Positions 34,901 to 42,429 of a stretch of DNA of 64,000 nt are shown here, piece by piece (position 1 is the first letter of the stretch; every line of letters begins with the position of its first letter). Position numbers and translations under genes: made by a program. Location: contig JAIQGL010000001.1 of the NCBI GenBank assembly GCA_020072585.1, positions 1 to 64,000 on the forward strand. The letters run 5' to 3'. A model generated the notes under the pieces. It was given only the letters and a program-made list of their open reading frames with translations. It was not told the origin of the DNA and ran no database searches. The stretch comes from Terriglobia bacterium. Its GTDB lineage: Bacteria; Acidobacteriota; Terriglobia; Terriglobales; Acidobacteriaceae.

Positions 34901-37141
34901 CTTATTCTGTGACTCTAGCCATTTTCGTAGTCGATAAATCAAGGCCTGAGCTGCTTCATCAGCATAGCGGCCTCGCGACAATATTCTAGAACATTCAAAA
35001 AACTGCTCAACCCATTCGTCTCCTTCCTGCCAAGGCAAGTTAAATCTGGCGTTATCCTCCTCTTGCCCAAGCGCAAGTTGCAGTTTACGGGTCGACATCT
35101 CAGGCTTTGTTTCTTGTCTATGTGATAAATCGCCACTGGACTTACCATGCCAAGCGAGGCTCAGGTCTGCTATTTTATCGAAGTGGCGCGTCAGTGCTCG
35201 GGTGGCTTGTTTTGCTAAGCTTTCTTCATCCCAGATACAGCGCCACCCTCGTAGGGTATGTTCAAATAGCTGCGTAGTGTTATTCAAAATGGCGCGGATG
35301 AGTGACTCTGGTACGTTGTGTGTCTTTAGGATTTCCTCAATTGTCCTGGGTTCATCAATTAAAGATAGAAGTGCCTCCTCGCAATCATCTGTCGGAATCC
35401 CGAAGAGGTGTCTTTCGCCATTCTGATCGAGCGCCAATACTGTGCAATGAATGCTCCGATATGTTTCCAGATAACGCGTCTCAGAGGCCTCACCATATGT
35501 TCTCCCAGTTTTGCTAGGCGCACTCACGGTATCGTCCATCTGTAAAAAGCTAGCCGCACCTCCCTGCTCGAGCATATTTGCGGCCTTCGCCAGTTTGGGT
35601 TCGATCTCGACCAGTAACACCGGGCGCGTTTGCAGGAGGTTTTGAAGCAAATGCAAAAGCGTTTCAAATTGGGCAGGCTCCCAATGGAGTCCGCTGAAAT
35701 CGAGGACCAAAGATTCCCCGCTAGGTCGTTCCTTCATAAGCTTCTTGCAGAGTCTCTCACAAGCGCGTCTAAATAGAAGCTGCTCCTCCCCGCCTGCGCA
35801 CGTATTGGGAAAGTCCAAAAGTTCCAACAAAGGAACCAGATGGCCGCGCACATGTTGTTCATCAATACGGAACGAACGAGGGAGAGTTGCCATGAAAACA
35901 GATTGCCGTTTGATAAGTTTGTGTGTCTCTATTATTGGCACGAGCGGTAGCACGAGTTGCAGTTGAGCTCCTCTTCTCAAGGTGGACGCTGCTGTCGACT
36001 GAGGTCGATATCCAAGGTGATTAGGAAACCTCTGAAAGCGATCTCCTTGGCCCACATACGTGACTTGTGCTCCACCAGAGCGAAGCGTAAGAGTTCCACC
36101 ATATTTTGCGATGAGCAAAAGAATTCTTCCCAATGCATGTCGTTCTGTTGCCCAAGACTCGTTTGCATTTTTGCACGTTCCAAATTCGTCAAAAGCAAAG
36201 CATAACAAGTCAGTTGAGTCCACTTTTGCTTTTTCTCTTTGATTGGTGTGCCGGAGGTAGGCATCGCGTAGCGTCTCGATAAAACCTAAACCATAATCAG
36301 CAATGCATAGCTCTAGAAATCCGTTGGACATTTTCGGAAATAGAGCTTGTGTTGTCGGCGCAAAGCTTCTCGAACACCAAGGTTGCACCTCTCCCTTAGT
36401 GTTATAAGGATGCACAACTCGTCCGCAAAGGAAACCGGCCTGCCCTGCATGTTCCCAGATGTTCACCGCCAGCTCATGACAGAAAACACGCCATACCTCC
36501 TCAAATTCAAACAACGGCGATTTTGCAAACCGTTCTGACATCTGCCCTTTCCAGTTAAGTATCTGATGATCGTCAAGGAAAAGCTTGCAATCATCTTTCG
36601 ACTCTATTCGGGTAAGGCCTAATATAACCGTGGCGGCATCACTTGGCTCTTTTGCGGTGTACCAGCTTTTGAATTGAGCCCATTTGGGTCCTAAAAAGGA
36701 GAACAACACCCTTCCTCGGTGTGACTTCCTAAGGACATCGAGCGTCCCTAAAGAATCGAGGAAGCCAGCGAACTTGAAGACTCGCTCCGAATATTCAAAG
36801 TCGAGCCGACGGTGGCCTTTGCTGAAACCGCGCTTCCGAAAATCAAGGCATTCCTCGGGTGTAAGAAGCTTTAAACGAGGGTGTGAGACGAAATCGATTC
36901 CAACCTCCCGAGTAGACGGATTTGCTAGAAGCGTCTCAAGCATACTGACGAATGTTACCCATTCAAAAAGGTTCGTGAACGCAATATCCGTCATTTCAAT
37001 TGTCAATAATTCGGGTGGCACAGCCAGATAGGGCTCGATCTTGTCAGCTAGGCCTTGCAGCCATTTTGGACCGGCATATCCTAAGGAGTTGTCTCTCAGG
37101 TCGTCTAAATTATCAGGCTTACTCGCGATCCTAACATTCAT
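31958..37141 (-). CDS. Giant GHKL ATPase / STAS-like / double phosphoribosyltransferase-like protein
   Basis: From ATG 37141 the product has 1727 residues (a TTG at 37165 would add 8). Around 205-400 it resembles a GHKL ATPase: N-box ELAVNIWEHA, then IADYGLGF (DxGxG), then RHALGRILLLIAKYGG. Around 475-522 it reads LVLDFSGLHWEPAQFETL, like a STAS domain. Two PRTase-like segments follow: VVVVQDVLSHGVMSNQLI near 808-825 and ILILDEAIATGRTALTI near 1074-1090. A CPACHEL pair of cysteines lies beyond. The last 500 residues are helical and unassigned. The combination suggests ATP-dependent sensing that controls nucleotide-type chemistry. It is coupled to the receiver-HD gene. I know no named system with this layout. 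Confidence 0.68.
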   Translation of the reverse strand: MNVRIASKPDNLDDLRDNSLGYAGPKWLQGLADKIEPYLAVPPELLTIEMTDIAFTNLFEWVTFVSMLETLLANPSTREVGIDFVSHPRLKLLTPEECLDFRKRGFSKGHRRLDFEYSERVFKFAGFLDSLGTLDVLRKSHRGRVLFSFLGPKWAQFKSWYTAKEPSDAATVILGLTRIESKDDCKLFLDDHQILNWKGQMSERFAKSPLFEFEEVWRVFCHELAVNIWEHAGQAGFLCGRVVHPYNTKGEVQPWCSRSFAPTTQALFPKMSNGFLELCIADYGLGFIETLRDAYLRHTNQREKAKVDSTDLLCFAFDEFGTCKNANESWATERHALGRILLLIAKYGGTLTLRSGGAQVTYVGQGDRFQRFPNHLGYRPQSTAASTLRRGAQLQLVLPLVPIIETHKLIKRQSVFMATLPRSFRIDEQHVRGHLVPLLELLDFPNTCAGGEEQLLFRRACERLCKKLMKERPSGESLVLDFSGLHWEPAQFETLLHLLQNLLQTRPVLLVEIEPKLAKAANMLEQGGAASFLQMDDTVSAPSKTGRTYGEASETRYLETYRSIHCTVLALDQNGERHLFGIPTDDCEEALLSLIDEPRTIEEILKTHNVPESLIRAILNNTTQLFEHTLRGWRCIWDEESLAKQATRALTRHFDKIADLSLAWHGKSSGDLSHRQETKPEMSTRKLQLALGQEEDNARFNLPWQEGDEWVEQFFECSRILSRGRYADEAAQALIYRLRKWLESQNKALRDVGTLACGTAPATLLASAMHRWWPIEEGCSRPTIVDLGYYVMLHPDQTPPSISGAGGVVVVQDVLSHGVMSNQLIKLLKHQGANVLCLIALVHLKDQQSETSATSLLDWHTERVTGVPRHAMIAMPRPKSCKPPSNKDEYARSYWIEPRTLRPFSYRSLRGERPNTDQHKLMLSGSRVFEQHDSCLLSAGHYVYGTRHYPLAINMQEALRGPLGSELALWIADVCEGVPDRRVAPWETQKGSSLEGDVTAVLMPLHSQVHYLWPKVENILAQRGRRQPMWILDATLFLGRGPAYRLPLSFLRQLEYAVRESRNTKLPVDRQLRILILDEAIATGRTALTILDTIERHLKDLFNRHGVDFANGSPVQWIRYFAAFNGLSFAQDRHWHALNLIGDDLPIHFVFDEYIHCMGLSVYDDEACPACHELERIQGLLTTSDSILSAESLRWAKARKHQLRPIAVDNLSFRVRSSNKLRIPIQILPDYSLPVEIAPQYIAHYVDTAIGLFYELMYRSYPLNDIFQQIQISFGHSNNNSEHELSRYRFAVYEWSVRNWPRLVATGAREAFLQCIKFELDHSTGLIETLFQSLAQVRDDRRVLNFVLAAVNILTELDATHSRDQHVLDPQRVTKLTRLNTAIDLFLASGKRERDSADKLSEKNRAVEAILDALVFGAEEVGSDNLGFVKQLYVRHCRPSQLIDAKWPLYVIAESLFRGETAETRGLSEHRLLRRHLRDVIKNPSNPLYRSLLESGLQTFLAALNDLTPYAVLDLLDGDIIKHATVTLQWLAESLPTEAWDVAPAELRHLSDDLDPTRPFCENFNKVFHQEIEELRSYFIERVQDMEKHCSEKGMESSLIFEFSPDEEIKTSRVLTHVERLCLALANWTIDPHIKYTGAHKSSIIVKKARSRNGGECAIFRLLTDYDSPSASQANVIHGRSWEATRILLAQFGAVINKWTLPSAIEQERGYQAACDVQVPIGFSGKV

Positions 37142-37708
37142 GAAAAAGAGGGTTTTGGCGCTCAACTATACACTGCGCGTGATGTGCTGTAAATGACAAA
37201 CATACAAAATGGCTTTGTCGCGGCTTGACCAGATTTTGAAGGGGCGCAAAATTGTGCCGTACATATGAATAGAAATGCAGTAAGAAATTCAGGCAAGAGA
37301 CTAATTTATTAGAAGACTCTAAGAGAAATGTTGTCATTCTTGTTTGAAACAGAACTCCACTAGCGCAGTACTGTTATGGCCCCTAAACAAACTGGAAAGA
37401 TACATTCAAGATCGGCAAGAACAAGCCGCAGAGACCACTGACAAATGGATCGCGGCAGAATTCCGCTCACAGCACTACGGCCATTTTCCGGTGGGCGCTC
37501 ACGCTGTCCATAGCAGAGATCGCCATCATCCGGAAGATGAATATCCCCGTGATTTGGTCCAGTTGATTTGACTGTTCGGGGCGATGCACGAGCTAGTGCT
37601 GTTCGACTGACAATACAGTCGACTTACAGTGTGATGCTACTAAGGTGTATTAAAGAACTACTGCACTCTCACCAGCGGTGCTCATGCAAGCGAGTGGAGT
37701 ACAAAGTT
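37142..37708. other. Intergenic region between large operon and integrase gene
   Basis: No gene is well supported in these 567 bases. A 75-codon + frame at 37344-37571 lacks a ribosome site and recognisable pattern. The left part should contain the promoter of the minus-strand two-gene operon, and the A/T content is raised around 37250-37340, but I find no clear -35/-10 pair. An excisionase gene might be expected near the integrase; none is recognised. Confidence 0.5.
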
Positions 37709-38986
37709 CTATTGACCTGCATGAGCGGGTATTACGTGCGCTATTGCAGTTGCAAAAGCCGCCAGTTCGCTTCCATTGACTCGTGCCGCCACATCTTTAT
37801 TGCGCACGGCTTTCAGATATACCATCGTCGAAGCCAGATCATTATGACCGAGCCACAGTTGCAGGGTACGAATATCGCAGACATGGTCCTGCAAATTCCG
37901 GGTCGCGAATGTATGACGGAATTTATGCAAAAACCAGTTCGAGCAGTACTCACCGTCCGAGCATTTGTTGCCGTGCCGTGAAGCGCAGCGACCACAGTTC
38001 ATGCCAGCTTTATATGCGATCCGCTTCAGCTTCCATTCGTGCTTTTTGTCCGGCTCGCCTGTCGCAGTTGGGAAGACAAGATTATTCGGATTCTTGTCAC
38101 CCTGCCGCTCTTTGTGGGCCTTCAGCTCAACAACCAGTGATTCAGGAATCGGAATCGCCCGCTCTTCTTTGTTTTTAGGCTTGAATCCCCATTGCGGTTT
38201 AGCAGTCACGCGCACGGAATGATTGCGGGAATCGATGTCTCGCCATGTGCAGTATCGTACCTCTTTGTCCCGCATTCCAGTCAGGAGATAAAACAGAAAC
38301 AGCGTTTTCTCTTCTGGCTGGCAAGCAGCGAAAAACGTCGTCAGCTCTTCCGGCTCATAGATCGAGCGAATGGGATCCACATATTTCGGCCAGTCGCGTT
38401 TGTGCAGCAATCCCGCTATGCCATTCAACTTGAGGAGCTGAGAGACGATCACAGCCCGGTTGTATGCGGTGCGTGGCCCGCAGCCGAGCTCATACAGCTT
38501 GCGAATGAAGCCCAGGAGATCCTCCCGCGTGACTTCCTGAATATAGGTCTTGCGGCAGGTCTGAGCGAATAATTCCAGGCAATGTTTGTAGGCCGTGTAC
38601 GTTTTCGGCTCTCGCTGGGGAGGCTCAATCTCTTTAAGATACGTGGTCACGGCATCGCGAACCCGAGTGCGCTCGCCTTCTTCGCTTTCTGCGATTTCGA
38701 TCCCGGCCTTGCCGGCATCGAGTTCAATGGCCTTGCGGCGAGCCTGCTCCAGCACTTCGCTTGCGTCCTTTACGCTTTGCCGGCGCCGGACGCCGTTCTC
38801 GTACCATTCGATGTAATAAGTGCCTTCGGCATGCCGCTCGGGGTTGCCGTCCACCAAGACCCAGTCCTGCTTTAGCTTGTTGTTCTGCGTTTGGGCAGGC
38901 GCAAAGCGCCATTTATCGGCCACTTTGACGTACTTGAGGATATTGACGCGGCAGGAATAACCTTTATGGTTTTGCGGCTTGGGCAC
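37709..38986 (-). CDS. int: Tyrosine integrase with four-cysteine insert
   Basis: The 425-residue protein starts at a GTG preceded by ACAGGAG. It has an arm-type and core-binding N-terminus (SAM-like helices about 108-195) and a catalytic domain. The residues are Arg239 (TGMRDKEVRY), His354 and Arg357 (HKFRHTFAT), His381 (WLGHND) and Tyr390 (MVYLKA). Between the Lys hairpin and the HxxR motif lies an insert with Cys331, Cys334, Cys342 and Cys348, looking like a zinc-binding knuckle. The gene lies 82 bp from the 3' end of tRNA-Ser, the expected place of an ICE integrase. It should recombine attP with the tRNA 3' end. Confidence 0.92.
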   Translation of the reverse strand: MPKPQNHKGYSCRVNILKYVKVADKWRFAPAQTQNNKLKQDWVLVDGNPERHAEGTYYIEWYENGVRRRQSVKDASEVLEQARRKAIELDAGKAGIEIAESEEGERTRVRDAVTTYLKEIEPPQREPKTYTAYKHCLELFAQTCRKTYIQEVTREDLLGFIRKLYELGCGPRTAYNRAVIVSQLLKLNGIAGLLHKRDWPKYVDPIRSIYEPEELTTFFAACQPEEKTLFLFYLLTGMRDKEVRYCTWRDIDSRNHSVRVTAKPQWGFKPKNKEERAIPIPESLVVELKAHKERQGDKNPNNLVFPTATGEPDKKHEWKLKRIAYKAGMNCGRCASRHGNKCSDGEYCSNWFLHKFRHTFATRNLQDHVCDIRTLQLWLGHNDLASTMVYLKAVRNKDVAARVNGSELAAFATAIAHVIPAHAGQ

Positions 38987-39068
38987 CTTCGATGCTCCTG
39001 TCTACTCTTTCAGCTACAGACAGGATCATAGACAGGAAGGCAGGTAAATACAAGAAAATAATAGTACA

Positions 39069-39162
39069 TGGCGGAGAGGGGGGGATTCGAACCCCCGATA
39101 GAGGTGTTAGCCCCTATAACGGTTTAGCAAACCGCCGCCTTCAGCCACTCGGCCACCTCTCC
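39069..39162 (-). tRNA. tRNA-Ser(GCU), ICE integration target
   Basis: On the minus strand the gene begins GGAGAGGTGGCCGAG and ends with the pairing CCTCTCC, discriminator G and an encoded CCA. The anticodon loop CGGTTTGCTAAACCG gives anticodon GCT. A long variable arm follows, as in serine tRNAs, and the T-loop reads GGTTCGAATCC. The 3' end points at the integrase gene, so the crossover site is probably within its last 20-45 bases. No second copy of that sequence was found in the window. Confidence 0.96.
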
Positions 39163-39233
39163 GGAGGTTTGCGGCTTCACTATTGTAACAGCGTACAGCC
39201 TTTTCCCGCAGTCTCCAAGTTCGCAGATCGCTT

Positions 39234-39722
39234 TCATGCCTCTGGTTCGAACGAACTTGCTTTCTGGCCGGTCTGAGGTTGTTCTATTTCGGTCACCACT
39301 GCTTGTTGCGGAAGAGGCTGTCCTTCTGCTGCGTCTCCAGGCAAGACCTCCCGCAGAGCCCACTGGATTCGATTGACTGACTGCTGTATCAACAAGATCT
39401 GTTTGGCCTGCTCCGTATAGGGCACATAGGCGATCGTTTGCAGCGCATTGCGGACGTGATGGTTCATGGCGGAAATCACCTCCAGCTTTCGCCGGATCTC
39501 TTTTGACCGGCGCTGCTCATAGGCAAACACCACCAGTCCGGCCAGTGTCGCCAGGACCAGATCGTCAACATAAACGCTCAGGCCGGTAATGCCGCGCTGG
39601 TGCAACGCGCCTTGCAACACCGCGCCCAGTACAAACAACCCAGCCCCCAGCAGAAAACTGAAACCCACCCGGCGCAACAATGTAGGCGCCTTGGGGCTTC
39701 TCGACATTCCTTGGCTATTCAT
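39234..39722 (-). CDS. Small membrane protein with histidine-kinase-like helix
   Basis: ATG 39722 is preferred because AAGGA lies 9 bases upstream; other in-frame ATGs are at 39755 and 39707. The 162-residue protein has two membrane helices (about residues 18-38 and 48-68). A cytosolic helix follows with VISAMNHHVRNALQTIAY, which resembles the dimerisation/phosphoacceptor helix of histidine kinases (H-x-x-R/N-N). No ATPase domain follows. The tail is Gln/Glu/Pro-rich. It is the first chromosomal gene beyond the tRNA and may be a partner or remnant of a sensor kinase. Confidence 0.6.
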   Translation of the reverse strand: MNSQGMSRSPKAPTLLRRVGFSFLLGAGLFVLGAVLQGALHQRGITGLSVYVDDLVLATLAGLVVFAYEQRRSKEIRRKLEVISAMNHHVRNALQTIAYVPYTEQAKQILLIQQSVNRIQWALREVLPGDAAEGQPLPQQAVVTEIEQPQTGQKASSFEPEA

Positions 39723-39797
39723 GCAAGCTAGTTCCTTCGCGGCACAGCGGTACATCCGGCCATTGTCATGGCATGACTTTTTAAGGGGGGCGATAAA

Positions 39798-40667
39798 ATG
39801 ATATCAAAATCCATCGCAATGGTTCTCTTGTGTCTGTCTGTTTTGGCTGCCGGCGCGCAAACGGCAGCCACACCGCCCGCTGCCAGACCGGTGTATGAGG
39901 TCTTCGCCATTCGCTATGCCTCCATCCCGGATTTCCCTGTCAACGCTCTGGTCGCCGGGGCTGACGCGCAGCGTAAACTCTCCATCGCCATGACCATCTG
40001 GCTCATCCGGGGCAACGGCCGCAACATCCTGGTTGACTCCGGCTTCTATCGTCCGCAGTTCTTCAAGCAATTCAAGGTCGAAGGCTTCCTTAAACCTTCT
40101 GATGCCGTGGCCCAATCCGGAATCACGCCTGCTCTGGCGCCGGAAGACATTACTGACGTGGTCATCACGCACATGCACTGGGACCATGCTGACGGCATGG
40201 ACCTATTCCCCCGCGCGCGCATCTGGCTGCAAAAAGACGAATACACCTACTACACCGGTGAAGCCTGGCAGCAGCCGCGCACCCACGGTGGCATTGGGCC
40301 CGACGATGTGCTGGCCGTGGTCAAGCTCAACCTTGCCGGCCGGGTCAGCCTGGTGAATGGCGATGCCCAGGAAATTCTTCCCGGCATCACCTGCTACATC
40401 GGCGGCAAGCATACATTTCAATCGCAGTTCGTCGGCGTAAATACAAAAGCGGGCACGGTGGTCCTTGCCAGTGACAACATGTACCTCTATGAGAACCTTG
40501 AAAAGCACGCTCCCATCGCCCAGACCCTTGACGCTGCCTCCAACCTCCGCGCTCAGGACCGTATGAAACAGCTTGCGGCCGCACCGCGCCTGATCGTCCC
40601 CGGCCATGATCCAGCCGTGTTTGAAAAATTCCCCAAGGTAAGCGAGCGGACGGTGAGGATTGAGTAA
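39798..40667 (+). CDS. Exported metallo-beta-lactamase-fold hydrolase (AHL lactonase-like)
   Basis: The 289-residue protein has a signal peptide (residues 1-20, ending AGAQ) and then an MBL fold. The metal motif THMHWDHADG places His125, His127, Asp129 and His130; further ligands are in the GGKHTFQSQ stretch and the C-terminal VPGHDPAV. This pattern suits the N-acyl-homoserine-lactonase-like branch of the superfamily, which opens lactone rings, although many members have other substrates. The start follows a G-rich ribosome site. It is transcribed alone; a hairpin follows in the convergent intergenic space. Confidence 0.78.
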   Translation: MISKSIAMVLLCLSVLAAGAQTAATPPAARPVYEVFAIRYASIPDFPVNALVAGADAQRKLSIAMTIWLIRGNGRNILVDSGFYRPQFFKQFKVEGFLKPSDAVAQSGITPALAPEDITDVVITHMHWDHADGMDLFPRARIWLQKDEYTYYTGEAWQQPRTHGGIGPDDVLAVVKLNLAGRVSLVNGDAQEILPGITCYIGGKHTFQSQFVGVNTKAGTVVLASDNMYLYENLEKHAPIAQTLDAASNLRAQDRMKQLAAAPRLIVPGHDPAVFEKFPKVSERTVRIE

Positions 40668-40828
40668 GAGAGTCCGGCACCTCTACCCAATTTCGGCGAT
40701 TTTTGGCACTTTTGGCATTCTTGGCAATGCATTCCTCCCCTTCCCCTCCTATAGCCATCCCAGATTGGCGTAGGTTTTAGCGCCATCATCCCAAGTCATC
40801 CCAAGCGGGCCCCATCCACGCGTGCTTT
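40668..40828. repeat. Dispersed-repeat-like intergenic DNA with hairpin
   Basis: The stretch has short reiterated words (TTTGGCACTTTTGGCATTCTTGG split across about 40701-40725, then ATCATCCCAAGTCATCCCAAG) of the kind scattered between genes in acidobacterial and other environmental genomes. GCCCATCCACG at 40810-40820 pairs perfectly with CGTGGATGGGC at 40832-40842 across a loop of 11. The hairpin overlaps the 3' end of the convergent gene and may end transcription from both sides, though no T-run follows. Confidence 0.55.
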
Positions 40829-41626
40829 TCACGTGGATGGGCAGAAATTGGCGTGGATTTCGCTGAGGTGTCCACCTCCGCCCGCCGGCTGGGGCAATAA
40901 TCTTCCGGCTTCATTGTTCCTATCAGTGTCATCTGCGTAAATCAGCGGTAAGACCTGTTCCCCCGTTTTTCTATCCCTGGCATCCGTGTTGATCCGTGGT
41001 AAGGTTCTGTTCTTCTGTTTCTCCCTTTCCTGTTCCAGCCGTTCCAGCGCGTCTTCTTCCTCTTCAGTCTCCGTCACCATGTCTTCATCCGCTGCCTGGC
41101 CAAATGTGGTCTTGCCCACATTGGCCGCCGCTATCTGTAGTGAATACAGCAGCAGTCCGGCTTTCTTTTCCGTGATCTCATCGTCAATCAGGGCCCGCTG
41201 CACTATCATTACCGCCATCAGAATGGCGTTTGCATCTTCCAGCGCTGGCAATACAAGTTTCTTCGCCCTGGCCTCCAGCATCTGATGGTGCGCATAACAG
41301 TAAATGTGGTCCTTCATTTTCGGGCTGCCACACTGCGTCCCGCCCTCTTTGATCTTCGGGCATCTGGGCGCTTGGTCTGCTCGCTCAAGGTTTTGCCGCA
41401 GCGTCTGATAAACCTGCTGGTCCAGGACCTGATCGTCGGTGATCTGCCGGCTGGTTCCCGGATTCAGCCTCAGGTGCTCTTTCAGCGCTGCATAGGCGTC
41501 TCCCAACTGCTTCGTCAGTCTCCCCGCCTCTTCCCGCGCCCGTTCCTTTTCCCGTGCTTCCTGCCTCTCTAGCTCCTCATACTCCTCGTTCGTCAGCTTC
41601 CGTCCATCCACAATCCAGTAACCCAT
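40829..41626 (-). CDS. Hypothetical zinc-knuckle protein with repeat-derived C-terminus
   Basis: The 265-residue protein starts after GGAGAG. Residues 20-50 are a charged coiled coil, and near residue 90-115 lies CPKIKEGGTQCGSPKMKDHIYCYAHH, quoted here only in outline: Cys, Cys, Cys and two His form a likely zinc site. A helical domain follows. From about residue 205 the sequence (TLPRINTDARD, VLPLIYADDTDRN, LSEIHANF) corresponds to translated dispersed intergenic repeats, so the original stop was probably lost when repeats inserted. The function is unknown; similar proteins without this tail are seen in Acidobacteriota. Confidence 0.6.
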   Translation of the reverse strand: MGYWIVDGRKLTNEEYEELERQEAREKERAREEAGRLTKQLGDAYAALKEHLRLNPGTSRQITDDQVLDQQVYQTLRQNLERADQAPRCPKIKEGGTQCGSPKMKDHIYCYAHHQMLEARAKKLVLPALEDANAILMAVMIVQRALIDDEITEKKAGLLLYSLQIAAANVGKTTFGQAADEDMVTETEEEEDALERLEQEREKQKNRTLPRINTDARDRKTGEQVLPLIYADDTDRNNEAGRLLPQPAGGGGHLSEIHANFCPST

Positions 41627-42429
41627 CGCACGCTCTCCTTCCTATTCTCGCTTCGTCCTGCCTTATTCGGGCGTTTCGCCCAGTACTCAATCAGGTCCGT
41701 GTAAATCCGTGCCATCAGTGAAATCAGCGGTAAGGTTTTCTCCTTCGTGTCCTTTGTGATAAGCCTTTTCTTCTCAGTGGCCTCTGTGGTAAAGAAATCT
41801 TTTGCGTTCTCGCCAATTCAATCCTGCCCATTGCAGATCCGTGTAAATCCGTGCCATCAGTGAAATCAGCGGTAAGGTTTTCTCCTTCGTGTCCTTTGTG
41901 GTTAAAAAACTCCCTGAAATGCTTCACTCTAGCGTGATTGTTGGCAGCGAATCAAACACGAATCGGTGCATCGCGCTTTATCCTGGGGAGCTGGCACCTG
42001 TCAGCACACCCACGGCCCCCTGGTCCGGCACTTCTTCTCGAACGCCGAGCGCCCTATTGGCCATTTTCCCGAGGCCGTGAATCGGTACATTGCCCGGAAA
42101 CCTGCGCATCTCTGCTCTCGCGTTGTGTCCGAAAGGGTCGCCCGATGCCCTTTCAAAAGTGGGTCGCTGCCATCTAAATTGCACCAGCCCAGCGGGGCGA
42201 ACGAGTCTAGCCCGGGTGCGGAAGCTCCCCGGGTAACGGTATCGTAAGAAGTGCAAGCCCCGTAGGTGGCGACACCCTTCTGCCTCCGCTTCAAAAAATC
42301 TCTTCCTAGCGCCGCAGGCCCGCGCGCAGCAAAGCGTAGCGCTGGAATTAATTATTCAAATGGTGCATGCGATGAGAAGTTGTAGGTGAAACTACACTTA
42401 GGACTATACTCATAGATTCATTTTTAAGA
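41627..42429. other. Repeat-rich intergenic region before restriction-modification gene
   Basis: About 800 bases without a supported gene. The left half is dispersed-repeat DNA, including two identical 63-bp copies (separate entry). The right half (about 41940-42340) is GC-rich with several short frames on both strands that lack protein-like patterns. The last 80 bases before 42430 are A/T-richer and probably hold the promoter of the restriction-modification gene. Confidence 0.55.
41696..41900. repeat. Two identical 63-bp copies of a dispersed repeat
   Basis: Bases 41696-41758 and 41838-41900 are identical, beginning TCCGTGTAAATCCGTGCC and ending TTCGTGTCCTTTGTG. Between them lies a related word set (CTCAGTGGCCTCTGTGGT). 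The family, which translates to strings like NHKGHEGE or TDFTDGTDLHG, is widespread between genes of soil and environmental bacteria. Part of it also forms the 3' end of the gene at 40829-41626. Confidence 0.85.

Larger units (their letters stand above)
1..39068. mobile_element. Integrative conjugative element, right part (left end outside window)
   Basis: The stretch carries a VirB/Trb-type type IV secretion gene set, a coupling ATPase, topoisomerase III, an ArdC-like antirestriction protein, SSB and a tyrosine integrase. The integrase lies against the 3' end of a tRNA-Ser gene, the classical ICE integration arrangement. Beyond the tRNA the genes are housekeeping or envelope functions. No second copy of the tRNA 3' end was found to the left, and the window opens inside a VirB4 gene, so the other attachment site lies outside. 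Defence-type cargo sits between the transfer and integration modules. The limits are inferred from gene content; only the tRNA-proximal boundary is well placed. Confidence 0.85.

Noticed and set aside
37344-37571. 75-codon frame that might be an excisionase
   Set aside because: No ribosome site, no helix-turn-helix pattern, and the sequence reads equally well in another frame.
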